DNA of 64,000 nucleotides. Origin: JACCXG01 sp963785755 (GTDB lineage Bacteria > Acidobacteriota > Vicinamibacteria > Vicinamibacterales > 2-12-FULL-66-21). The notes under the pieces were generated by a model, which did no database searches, was not told the origin of the DNA, and saw only the letters and a program-made list of their open reading frames with translations. The translations under genes and the position numbers were made by a program. Location of the stretch: the NCBI GenBank assembly GCA_963785755.1, contig CAWAXG010000013.1, positions 248,001-312,000 of the forward strand, read 5' to 3'. Position 1 is the stretch's first letter. Every line of letters starts with the position of its first letter. This document shows positions 17,581 through 27,893 of the stretch, one piece after another.

Positions 17581-18375
17581 GTGGCGTTGGATCTGACCGG
17601 AAAAGCGATTCTGGTGACTGGCGGTGGGGGCGACGGAGTGGGCCGTGGCGTATGTGAAGCTGTGGTCGAAGCCGGCGGTCTGCTTCTCGTCAACGATCTG
17701 ACCATCGAGCGAGCTGAAGCTGCGGCCTCCAGATTCGATGACGCCGTAGCCCTTCCAGGGGATGTCAGTAAACCGCAGGATGTCGTCGAGATGTTTCGTT
17801 CTGCCGCCAAACATTGTGATCATATCGCAGGGGTGGTCAATAGCGCGGGAGTCGGGCTATGCCGTCTTGCGCACGAGGCCGACGAAGCGGACTTCGATCG
17901 GATCAATCACATTGATCTGCGCGCAGTCTGGCTCATGTCGCGTGCGTTCATCCGCCAGGCTCTCGAGGCAAACAAACCTGGCGCGATCGTCAACATTTCT
18001 TCGGTGCATGCCCACTCGACCATCGCCGGGTACGCTGTGTACGCCAGCGCCAAGGGTGGTGTTGAAGCCTTGACACGAGGCCTGGCGGTCGAGTGCGGCC
18101 ACTATGGCATTCGATGTAATGCCGTCGCCCCGGGTTACGTTCACTCGGAGCAGGGTCTCCATCTGCTTCGTACCATAACGGACGATCCCGAGGCCTGGGT
18201 TGAGAGATACACCAACTCCTATCAGGCCCTGCCCTACCCCATCGATCCGATTGATTGTGGCCGGCTGGCTGTGTTTCTTCTTTCCGATGCGTCCCGCTGC
18301 GTGACGGGGCAGACGATCCGGATTGACTGCGGATTGACCGGCATGCTGTTTGACCGGGATTTCAGCGGAGCATGA
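17581..18375 (+). CDS. Short-chain dehydrogenase/reductase
   Basis: 264 residues, classical SDR. Seen: the glycine-rich NAD(P) site LVTGGGGDGVGRG, acidic residue after the second strand (LVNDLT), NSAG instead of NNAG, catalytic Ser in VNISSVHAH, and YASAK (Tyr-x-x-x-Lys), with N-A-V-A-P-G (RCNAVAPGYVHS) after it. All catalytic residues are present. The start is ambiguous: GTG 17581 is used here, TTG 17587 is better spaced from AGGAG at 17575, and ATG 17566 would overlap the hydrolase stop. Directly followed (4-base overlap) by a sodium:solute symporter, so it probably oxidises or reduces the imported solute; which one cannot be told. Confidence 0.85.
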   Translation: MALDLTGKAILVTGGGGDGVGRGVCEAVVEAGGLLLVNDLTIERAEAAASRFDDAVALPGDVSKPQDVVEMFRSAAKHCDHIAGVVNSAGVGLCRLAHEADEADFDRINHIDLRAVWLMSRAFIRQALEANKPGAIVNISSVHAHSTIAGYAVYASAKGGVEALTRGLAVECGHYGIRCNAVAPGYVHSEQGLHLLRTITDDPEAWVERYTNSYQALPYPIDPIDCGRLAVFLLSDASRCVTGQTIRIDCGLTGMLFDRDFSGA

Positions 18376-19833
18376 CACGCTTCAATTGGCTGTTGGATGG
18401 AAGCATCGTCGGGCTGTACCTGCTCGCGACGATGGCCGCCGGCTTGTATGTCCGCAAGTACGTCGGTAAGGTCGAGCACTTTCTCGTCGCCGGCCGCGAG
18501 ATGGACGTCTATCTCGGCATCGCGTCGCTCGCCGCGACCGAGTTCGGCATCGTCACGTGCATGTACACCGCGCAGAATGGCTACGAGAAGGGGTTCGCCG
18601 GAGCGACGCCCGGCATCCTGATGGCGCTGGCGATGCTGGTCGTCGGGGTCACGGGCTTTTGCATCAAGCCGCTGCGCGATTCCGGCGTGATGACGATTCC
18701 TGAGCTGATCGCAGGACATTCGGGCCGCGGATCCGCTGGGCGGCGGGCGTCGTCATCGTGCTGGGCGGCTTGCTCAACATGGGCGTGTTTCTGCGCACCG
18801 GCGGCGAGTTCCTCGTACTGGTGGCCGGGCTGGACGTGCGGTACCTCGAGCTCATGATGACGGTGCTGCTGGTTGGCGTGGCGGTCTACACGATCCTCGG
18901 CGGCATGCTGTCGGTGCTGGTCACCGACTTCCTGCAGTTCATCGTGATGAGCGTGGGCTTGATCGTCGTGACCGCGTTGATCCTGGTGAACGTCGGCTGG
19001 GAGAGCCTGGTCACGACAGTCGAGAGACAGTACGGCGCCGGCGGCTTCAATCCGTTCGTCAATCCGACGATGGGCTGGGAGTACGTGCTCTTCAACGCCT
19101 TGCTGAACACGGCGGCCGTGCTGACGTGGCAGACGACGATCGCGCGCGTGCTCGCGGCGAAGGACACGGCGACGGGCCGGAAGATCTATACGCGCACCAG
19201 CTTCTTCTTCGTCTGCCGCTTTCTCATCCCCGGCATCTGGGGCATCGCCGCGCTCGCCACGCTGGGGCCAGTGCCGGATACGCTCGAAGCGATGCCGAGG
19301 TACCTGAGCGCCGCCGTTCCTGCGGGCTTCATGGGCCTGCTCATCGCCGCCATGCTGGCGGCCGACATGTCGACCGACTCGTCCTACATGCTCACGTGGA
19401 GCAGCGTGATCTACAACGACATCCTGGCGCCTTTCCGCAAGACGCCGTGGTCAGAGAAGAAGGGACTCCTGTGGAACCGCGCCATCGTCGCGATGATCGG
19501 CGTGTTCCTGCTGCTCTACGGCTTGTGGTATCCGCTCAAAGGCGACCTGTGGACCTATCTCGGCGTAACCGGCACGATCTACCTCGCCAGCATCTCGGTC
19601 CTGCTGATTGCTGCTGTTACTGGAGTCGCGCCAACAGTTGGGGCGCGGCCGCTTCGATCGTTGTCAGCGCGGCTATCCCGCTGGCATACCTGGTGATGGA
19701 GCAGATCGACTCCACGGCGCAACTGGCGCGGGGCATTGGACCGTACTACTCGGGAATCGCGACCTACGTGCTGTCAGGCGCGGCGATGGTGGTCGGGTCG
19801 CTGCTGAAGCCGGGCACCCACAGTATCGGGTAA
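18372..19833 (+). pseudogene. Sodium:solute symporter (SSS family), two frameshifts
   Basis: About 485 residues in three frames. Part 1 starts at ATG 18372, overlapping the SDR stop, with FNWLLDGSIVGLYLLAT. It changes frame near 18720, where family members usually read ...RFGPRIRWAAG. Part 2 runs through GGFNPFVNPTMGWEYVL and FMGLLIAAMLAADMSTDSSY. It changes frame again near 19605, and part 3 ends at AAMVVGSLLKPGTHSIG. Around 13 membrane helices can be recognised over the whole. The Na+/solute family is clear; the substrate is not. With the SDR and the small membrane protein downstream it forms a likely uptake-and-oxidation unit. Both shifts are single-step indels that may be assembly errors. 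Confidence 0.78.
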
Positions 19834-19838
19834 CGAGC

Positions 19839-19982
19839 ATGCCACAACATTTCCTCTGGTGGCTGATCACGATGGCATGTGTCGTGTGGTATTCGACGGT
19901 CACGATCTACGTTGCCATCAAAGGCGTCGCGGACATCAGAAACATGCTCGCCCGCCTGGCGAAGGCCAACAATTCAGAATAG
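19839..19982 (+). CDS. Small membrane protein after the symporter
   Basis: 47 residues starting at ATG 19839, six bases after the symporter stop. A single hydrophobic segment, LWWLITMACVVWYSTVTIYV, is followed by a basic and polar tail (DIRNMLARLAKANNSE), which suggests an N-out or N-in single-span protein. Small partner proteins encoded right after symporters are known in several solute/sodium symporter operons; whether this is one is inferred from position and shape only. Confidence 0.6.
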   Translation: MPQHFLWWLITMACVVWYSTVTIYVAIKGVADIRNMLARLAKANNSE

Positions 19983-20020
19983 CGCACGGACGCCAGGTTC
20001 GCGGCCGCTCACATCGCAAT

Positions 20021-20081
20021 GTAGCGCAGGTCTTTAGACCTGCCGGCGCGCGCGCGGAAAAGGCCTGAAGGCCTGCGCTAC
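20021..20081. repeat. REP-like palindrome, GTAGCGCAGGTCTTTAGACC type
   Basis: Begins GTAGCGCAGGTC and ends with GGCCTGCGCTAC; contains two short hairpins (GGTCTTTAGACC and AGGCCTGAAGGCCT) around a GC-rich run. The last bases overlap the stop codon of the VTT-family gene, so it probably also serves as the 3' end of both converging transcripts. It resembles the cysH-lysR element at 59242 in layout. Confidence 0.7.
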
Positions 20082-20713
20082 CCGTCTCCGCCAGACGTCC
20101 GTCCGAACGCATACCGCGACACCAGCATGAACAGCCCGGGCAGGAGCAGGGCGCCCGCGAACGCCACGAGGAACGAATCCACCCGCAGAGAGTACGCGCC
20201 AAACGCCGAGTAGCCGAGGGCGATCCCGAGGTTCGAGATCGCCGTCAGCCGGGCGAAGCGGGCGTAGGGCGCGCGCACGAGGCCGGCGAACACGACGCTG
20301 GCCTCCGCGAGCACCGGGATCGGGCGGCAGAGAACGATGGTCAGATCTCCGTACCGCCGGACGAGCCCTTCGGCGCGTGCAAGCCCATCGTCTCCAACCA
20401 GGCGGCGGGCGGCTGACGAGCCGCGCGCGCCGACGGCATAGCCCAGCACGCAGCCCGCCATCATCCCCAGCCACACGATCGTTGCGCCCGCCCCGAATCC
20501 GAGGAACACGCCCGCGGCGGTGGAGACGATGCTCGACGGCACCGGAAGAAACACGTCGAGCGCCAGCAAGCCGAAAATCGCCGAGGCCACGACAACACGG
20601 GACGTGCCGGTCCGCGTGACCTGCTCAGCGAAAGCGTTGAACTGTTGTTCGAAAAGCAGGAAGGGAAGAAGGACGAGGCCGATCAGAATCACCCACAGCA
20701 CGATCCACCGCAT
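20078..20713 (-). CDS. VTT-domain (TVP38/TMEM64/DedA-like) inner membrane protein
   Basis: 211 residues with about six hydrophobic helices. Family signatures are VFLPVPSSIVSTAAGVFLGF with the re-entrant loop GAGATIVWLG, and CRPIPVLAEASVVFAGL. DedA/TVP38 proteins are linked to lipid flipping, membrane potential and envelope stress resistance. It converges with the symporter operon and has its own promoter region upstream (20714-20787), where GATC-rich repeats lie. Confidence 0.8.
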   Translation of the reverse strand: MRWIVLWVILIGLVLLPFLLFEQQFNAFAEQVTRTGTSRVVVASAIFGLLALDVFLPVPSSIVSTAAGVFLGFGAGATIVWLGMMAGCVLGYAVGARGSSAARRLVGDDGLARAEGLVRRYGDLTIVLCRPIPVLAEASVVFAGLVRAPYARFARLTAISNLGIALGYSAFGAYSLRVDSFLVAFAGALLLPGLFMLVSRYAFGRTSGGDG

Positions 20714-20735
20714 GCGGCCGACAGGGTATCAGAAT

Positions 20736-20774
20736 CGGATCCCCGATCACCGATCACGGATCACCGATCACGAG
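20736..20774. repeat. GATCACCGATCAC tandem repeat
   Basis: Four units of (C)GATCACC/GATCACGGATC within about 38 bp, just upstream of the PNPOx-like gene. The same word family forms a larger palindrome at 61364-61472. Confidence 0.6.
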
Positions 20775-20787
20775 TAAAATTCGCCCA

Positions 20788-21231
20788 ATGAAGCCCCAGC
20801 CCGATCCCGTGACGGAAGACGTCCGCGAGCTCGCGCTCGCCACGATGCGACAAGCGAAATTCCCGATCCTGGCGAGCATCGACGGCGACCAGCCGCGCGC
20901 CCGGCCGGTGTCACCCGTCAAAACGACGGAGTTCACGGCCTACGTCGCCTCGTTCCGGAGCTCGCACAAGACGATCGAGCTCGAGCGGAACGCGAAGGTC
21001 GAGCTGTGCTACATGAGCGACAAGCACGATCAAGTGCGGATCACCGGCGTCGCCGAGCTCGTCACCGATCGCAGCGTGATTCAGGGCATCTGGGACGCGA
21101 ACCCGCTCCTCCGCTCGTACCTCGTGACGATGGACAATCCCGAGTTCATCCTCTATTGCATCGTCCCCACGCACGTCCGCTACATGCGCGAGTGGGCGCT
21201 CGAGTATCACGACGTTCCGCTGAACACCTGA
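20788..21231 (+). CDS. Pyridoxamine 5'-phosphate oxidase-family (split-barrel FMN-binding) protein
   Basis: 147 residues. The split-barrel pattern is visible as FPILASIDGDQPRARPVSPV, TAYVASFRSSHKTIELERN, VELCYMSDKHDQVRITGVAELV and EFILYCIVPTHVRYMRE. This is the group of general stress-type flavin-binding proteins rather than PdxH: it lacks the PdxH C-terminal motif. Probably a flavin- or F420-type reductase of unknown substrate. Monocistronic, between repeats. Confidence 0.78.
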   Translation: MKPQPDPVTEDVRELALATMRQAKFPILASIDGDQPRARPVSPVKTTEFTAYVASFRSSHKTIELERNAKVELCYMSDKHDQVRITGVAELVTDRSVIQGIWDANPLLRSYLVTMDNPEFILYCIVPTHVRYMREWALEYHDVPLNT

Positions 21232-21255
21232 GGGCCGCTGAAAAACTCGCAGTGA

Positions 21256-21424
21256 AAACTCCCAACCTCCCCGCCTCCGCGCGCGATGGATTTCACGCGC
21301 GCTACGGCGAGGCCTCGCCAGAGCTCGTCGCGTGCGACCGAACCGACGAGCGGCGGCGGGCAACTCCCAAAGCACTCTCGGTCGACCGACTCTGAGCTCT
21401 TTGGAAGTTGGTGGTTGGGAGTTG
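21256..21424 (-). repeat. Dispersed repeat, family B, copy 2 (inverted)
   Basis: Reverse complement of the core of the copy at 12709-12949: AACTCCCAACCTCCCCGCC at the left end, CGAGGCCTCGCCAGAGCTCGTCGCG in the middle (shown in part as GCCTCGCCAGAGCTC), and TTGGGAGTTG at the right end. It sits between convergent genes, the PNPOx-like gene and amt. Confidence 0.8.
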
Positions 21425-21441
21425 TCCCCGCTCTTCCTCCG

Positions 21442-22833
<1,392 letters not shown>

Positions 22834-22887
22834 GTCTATGAACTCCTGAGATGCGTTCGAGCTGTCGTGATTGAAAAATGCCTCTGG

Positions 22888-23220
22888 TTAGCTGGCGTCC
22901 TGTTCCCCCGTCCGGATGTTGTAGCTCTGCTCGACGGGGAGCACGAACACGCGGCCATCGCCGATCTCCCCGGTTCGCGCGGCGCGGATGATCGCCTGAA
23001 TCACGTCTTCGACCACGTTGTTGGTCACGACGACGTCGATGCAGATTTTTGGCAGCAGCGTGACGTCGTATTCCTTGCCGCGATAGATCGCCGTGTGCCC
23101 CTTCTGCCGCCCGTGGCCACGCACTTCCGTGACCGTCATCCCGGACACGCTCAGCTTCTCGAGCGCGTCACGAACCTCGTCCACCTTGTTGGGCCGGACG
23201 ATTGCCTTAACGAGTTTCAT
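22888..23220 (-). CDS. glnK: Nitrogen regulatory protein P-II
   Basis: 110 residues, the full length of the family. The T-loop has the uridylylation tyrosine, Tyr51, in RGKEYDV, followed by LPKICIDVVV. The ATP/2-oxoglutarate-binding B- and C-loops are in RTGEIGDGRVFVLPVEQSYNIRTGE. Placed between glnD and amt, hence called GlnK rather than GlnB. Its start overlaps the glnD stop by 14 bases, so the two are probably translationally coupled. GlnD uridylylates or deuridylylates it according to glutamine level, and the unmodified form closes the Amt channel. Confidence 0.95.
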   Translation of the reverse strand: MKLVKAIVRPNKVDEVRDALEKLSVSGMTVTEVRGHGRQKGHTAIYRGKEYDVTLLPKICIDVVVTNNVVEDVIQAIIRAARTGEIGDGRVFVLPVEQSYNIRTGEQDAS

Positions 23221-25807
23221 CAGTGACCTCCAGCACGCGTTCCAGGCCGTGCTTCAAAGAATTCCGTTCGGGTTCCACCAGCTTCTTTCCAGCTTTCGTC
23301 AAGTGCAGCACGTCGATCGCCTTGCGGCCCTCCGTCGCGATCAGCGCGAGTTCCAGATCGCAGGCCTGCTCCGACACCACCCGGCTGATGCGGTGCAGCA
23401 GTCCCGGCGCGTCGTCGGCCACGATCTCGAGCACGGTGTACTTCTGCGAGTGCTCGTTGTCGAAGTGGAGGCGCGGCTCCTCGCGCTGACGCCGGCGGTA
23501 CATCATGCTGGCCTCGCGGCCGCGCAGCAGGCCGGGGACATCGACCCAGCCGGCGACGACGCGATCGAGCATGCGGGTGATCTCCACGGTCGCCCCCGGG
23601 TTCTGCCGGAGGAAGCCCTGCTCGTCCGAGAACTCGAAGAAGTCGAGGACCAGGCCCTGGGGCGTGGTCATCGCCTGGCCGCGGTGAATGTCCATGCCGA
23701 AGTACGAGAGCACGCCGGCGACGTTCGAGAACAGGAACGGCTTGTCGAGCGTGACGATCGTCAGCTCCCAGACGTCGTCATGGTTCTCGAGAAACGCGTG
23801 CACCTCGTCGCGCCGGATCCCGCGCGCGAGCCGGACGTGGCGATACATCGAGGCCAGGCCGAAGAGCGCCAGGTATCGCCGCGGCAGCCCCTCGAGGAAC
23901 TGCGTCAGCTCGTCCTCCGAGATATCCTCGGGCCTGCCCGCGATCACCACGGCGAGGCCCGCCGGATCCTGCGGTACCAGCTCGTCGCCGTAGCCCAGCG
24001 TCAGGTGGTTGTAGGTCTCGACATAGAGACGCCACAGCAGCTCTTCCTTCCATGGCGTCAGCGTGCTGGAGCTCACGGCCTCGACGTCGACCAGCGTCAT
24101 CAGGCACAGCATCTTCAGCAGTTCTTCGGTGCCGACCAGATGCGCGAACTGCGCGACGACGTGCGGATCGTCGAGATCCCGGCGAAACGCCACCTGCGAC
24201 ATCGCCAGGTGATTGCGGACGAGAAAATCGATCGCGTGACGCGACTCTGCCGGCACCTCGAAGCGGTCGAGCGCGGTGCGCGCCAGGCGGACGCTTTCCT
24301 GCGCGTGATCGACGTCCTTGGACTTGCCGATGTCGTGCAGGATCAGCGCGAGCGTCAGGTTCTCCGGCGCGCGAAGCTCCTCGAGCAGCGCGCCAAACCG
24401 CTTCCGGCTCGGCGTCGCCGGATTCCACAGCGCCTCCAGCCCGCGGATCGTGAGCAGCGTGTGCTCGTCGACCGTGTACTTGTGGTGGAAGTCACGGATG
24501 ACCCGGCAGTGCACCTCCGCGAACTCGGGCAGGATGCGGTTGAGCAGCCCGCAATCGTGCATCTCGGACAAGCGGGCGTAGAGACCCGGACGCGGATAGA
24601 ACAGGGTGCGGAGCTGCTGCCGCTCGGCCTCCGTCCCGGCAAAATCGTCGGCGCCATAGCGATCGAGGTGCTGCTCGATGCAGTCGAGCGCCTGCTCGGA
24701 CACCGGGCACCCGTCGGCCAGCGCCAGGCGGAAGATCTCGACCCACAACGCCGGCCGCGACGCGGCCGCTTCGAGATCGAGGAACCGGATGCCGTCAGCC
24801 GCGATTTCGAAGTGCCGGCCGACCCGCGTCGTCGTGGTCGAAACCCCCGACGGCAGCGCATTCCGCTGCGACCGCGCCAGCGCGCGCGAGGTGCCTCGCA
24901 CGCTGCGGAAGTACTCGCCCATCAGGGCTTCGACCCGCTTCCGCTGGGTGTCGCCCGTGCACTCCAACAGGTCGGCGACACGCTCCTGCATGTCGTGGGT
25001 CAGCACGTTCGCGTCGCGGCCGCTTTCGGCGTGCAGCACGCCCCGGATCCGCAGCAGGAACTCCTCCGCCTCCTGTACCGGACCGAGCGCCCGCACGCGA
25101 TCGGCTTCCAGCCGGTCGCCGGCGAGCGTCTGCAGATAGCGCATCGCCGCGATGTCACGCAGCCCGCCCGGCGCGTTCTTGATATCCGGCTCGAGCTGAT
25201 AGATCGTGCCGTTGAACTGCGCGTGGCGCTGCTGCACGAGCTCGATCAGCGCGCCAATCGCGCGCGCGCGATCCTCGTCGCCGAGGCCGATCGCGCGGGT
25301 CTTGAACTGCTCGAACAGCCGCTCGTCGCCGGCAATCGGCCGGGCGTCGAGCGCCGCCAGCTGAAACTCCGTATTTCCGGTGTCCACGTCGTCGAAATCC
25401 CCGAGCTCGCGAACCTGATGGCCGACGACGAGCTGCAGATCCCACAGCGGCTGCAGCACGGCATTGACGAACTTCTCTTCGTCGCGATCGATCGAGCCCT
25501 CGAACAGGATCATCAGGTCGATATCGGAGTGCAGACAGAGCGTCCGCCGGCCATAGCCGCCGAGCGCGCACACGACGACCGGCCGCTTGGTGAGCGGCAG
25601 CGCGCCCTCGACCAGCTGCCGGACGATGCCGTCCATGTGCGAGGCGTAATTCGCCTGCGCCTCGCGGCCGCCGCGTCCCTGCTTGGCCTCGAGCGCAAAC
25701 TGCCGGCGCGTCGTCGCGAGGGCCGCAGCGAGCTGTCCCCGCCGGCTCTTGCCGTCCGTGACCGTGCTGAATCCCGTCTCGCGGGGAGATTCCTGTTCGA
25801 TTGCCAT
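23207..25807 (-). CDS. glnD: PII uridylyltransferase/uridylyl-removing enzyme
   Basis: 866 residues. Domain order: nucleotidyltransferase (ALGGYGRRTLCLHSDIDLMILFEG, with the DxD metal pair in HSDIDLM), central GlnD linker, HD phosphohydrolase (RDFHHKYTVDEHTLLTIRGLE; the HD pair is in LILHDIGK), and two C-terminal ACT domains (WELTIVTLDKPFLFSNVAGV and YTVLEIVADDAPGLLHRISRV), which sense glutamine. All key residues are present. ATG 25807 is used; ATG 25834 would add nine residues. Unusually it is the first gene of an operon with its own target glnK and with amt, behind a sigma-54-type promoter. Confidence 0.93.
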   Translation of the reverse strand: MAIEQESPRETGFSTVTDGKSRRGQLAAALATTRRQFALEAKQGRGGREAQANYASHMDGIVRQLVEGALPLTKRPVVVCALGGYGRRTLCLHSDIDLMILFEGSIDRDEEKFVNAVLQPLWDLQLVVGHQVRELGDFDDVDTGNTEFQLAALDARPIAGDERLFEQFKTRAIGLGDEDRARAIGALIELVQQRHAQFNGTIYQLEPDIKNAPGGLRDIAAMRYLQTLAGDRLEADRVRALGPVQEAEEFLLRIRGVLHAESGRDANVLTHDMQERVADLLECTGDTQRKRVEALMGEYFRSVRGTSRALARSQRNALPSGVSTTTTRVGRHFEIAADGIRFLDLEAAASRPALWVEIFRLALADGCPVSEQALDCIEQHLDRYGADDFAGTEAERQQLRTLFYPRPGLYARLSEMHDCGLLNRILPEFAEVHCRVIRDFHHKYTVDEHTLLTIRGLEALWNPATPSRKRFGALLEELRAPENLTLALILHDIGKSKDVDHAQESVRLARTALDRFEVPAESRHAIDFLVRNHLAMSQVAFRRDLDDPHVVAQFAHLVGTEELLKMLCLMTLVDVEAVSSSTLTPWKEELLWRLYVETYNHLTLGYGDELVPQDPAGLAVVIAGRPEDISEDELTQFLEGLPRRYLALFGLASMYRHVRLARGIRRDEVHAFLENHDDVWELTIVTLDKPFLFSNVAGVLSYFGMDIHRGQAMTTPQGLVLDFFEFSDEQGFLRQNPGATVEITRMLDRVVAGWVDVPGLLRGREASMMYRRRQREEPRLHFDNEHSQKYTVLEIVADDAPGLLHRISRVVSEQACDLELALIATEGRKAIDVLHLTKAGKKLVEPERNSLKHGLERVLEVTDETR

Positions 25808-26083
25808 GCCGTGACTGTTACCCCACCCGGGCATCGCCGATTACGCGCTGCCGCTCACGTCCGAGTCCGGACGGCTGAATGCGCCGAGGCTGCGAGCAGG
25901 TCCGCATGACGCCGCATCGATTCGTCGCGGCTGTGAAGAGGCCCGCCTGCCCTGTCGCTCAGGCCGGTGACGCGTCCGGCCCGGGCGATTGCCGTCGTTC
26001 AGGGGCTTGCCGCATCCGCGCGAATACGCGACAGACGCCGCGGAGCCTCAGACGCACAGTTCGCGACTGACGTTTTGGGTTAG

Positions 26084-26100
26084 AGCAAGTTGAGCGCCAG
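26084..26100 (-). promoter_or_regulatory. Sigma-54-type promoter of glnD-glnK-amt
   Basis: On the minus strand CTGGCGCTCAACTTGCT fits the sigma-54 consensus YTGGCACGRNNNTTGCW with the invariant GG and GC ten bases apart. Expected transcription start about 26073. Its position in front of the nitrogen-regulation operon makes it credible. sigma-54 promoters need an enhancer-binding protein such as NtrC, whose gene is not in this window. Confidence 0.7.
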
Positions 26101-26196
26101 CGGTGTTCGCCAGGCGGGGGTGCCGATCGGCGGAGAATCGGGCCGATTTCTCGGTTTCCGCGAGTATCGGCCGATGCAGGCACCTGCCTTATAGGG

Positions 26197-26379
26197 ACAT
26201 ATTTGTAGGACTATACGGTGAATCTTACGGTCATGTCTGAGACGACGCCGAACGGTCCGGAAACCGCCAGCTGCGGGGAACAGGCTCGGCAGAAACGCCA
26301 CGCAAAACACGGCTCCGCCGCGGGAGTTTCGCCCGAGTCCGACAAAAATGTCTTGGTGCTCTTAATACGACAAATATGT
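26197..26379. promoter_or_regulatory. Three ACAAAWATGT-type sites upstream of the sigma-54 promoter
   Basis: ACATATTTGT (26197-26206, i.e. ACAAATATGT on the other strand), ACAAAAATGT (26342-26351) and ACAAATATGT (26370-26379). They are the only such words noticed in this G+C-rich region and lie about 110-300 bp upstream of the predicted start, where activator-binding sites for sigma-54 promoters are normally found. They do not match the enterobacterial NtrC consensus. Confidence 0.4.
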
Positions 26380-26459
26380 AGCGGCCGATGAGGCGGTGCG
26401 GGGCTCGTCAGCGCCCCCCGGTGCAGAAAGTTGCGGAAAAGTTTTCCGACGCGAACCGG

Positions 26460-27885
<1,426 letters not shown>

Positions 27886-27893
<8 letters not shown>

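Larger units (their letters stand above)
25808..26459 (-). other. Long regulatory region upstream of glnD
   Basis: About 650 bp without a gene, between glnD and the end of gltD. It holds the sigma-54-type promoter (26084-26100) and three ACAAAWATGT-type sites further upstream, listed separately. From the predicted start (about 26073) the untranslated leader of glnD would be about 265 nt, in which no RNA motif was recognised. The stretch 26180-26380 is clearly A+T richer than its surroundings. Confidence 0.6.

Noticed and set aside
23093..25909. 938-codon open frame on the plus strand opposite glnD
   Set aside because: It mirrors glnD exactly, and its translation is rich in Arg/His/Gln with no domain. 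glnD has full domain structure in the other direction.
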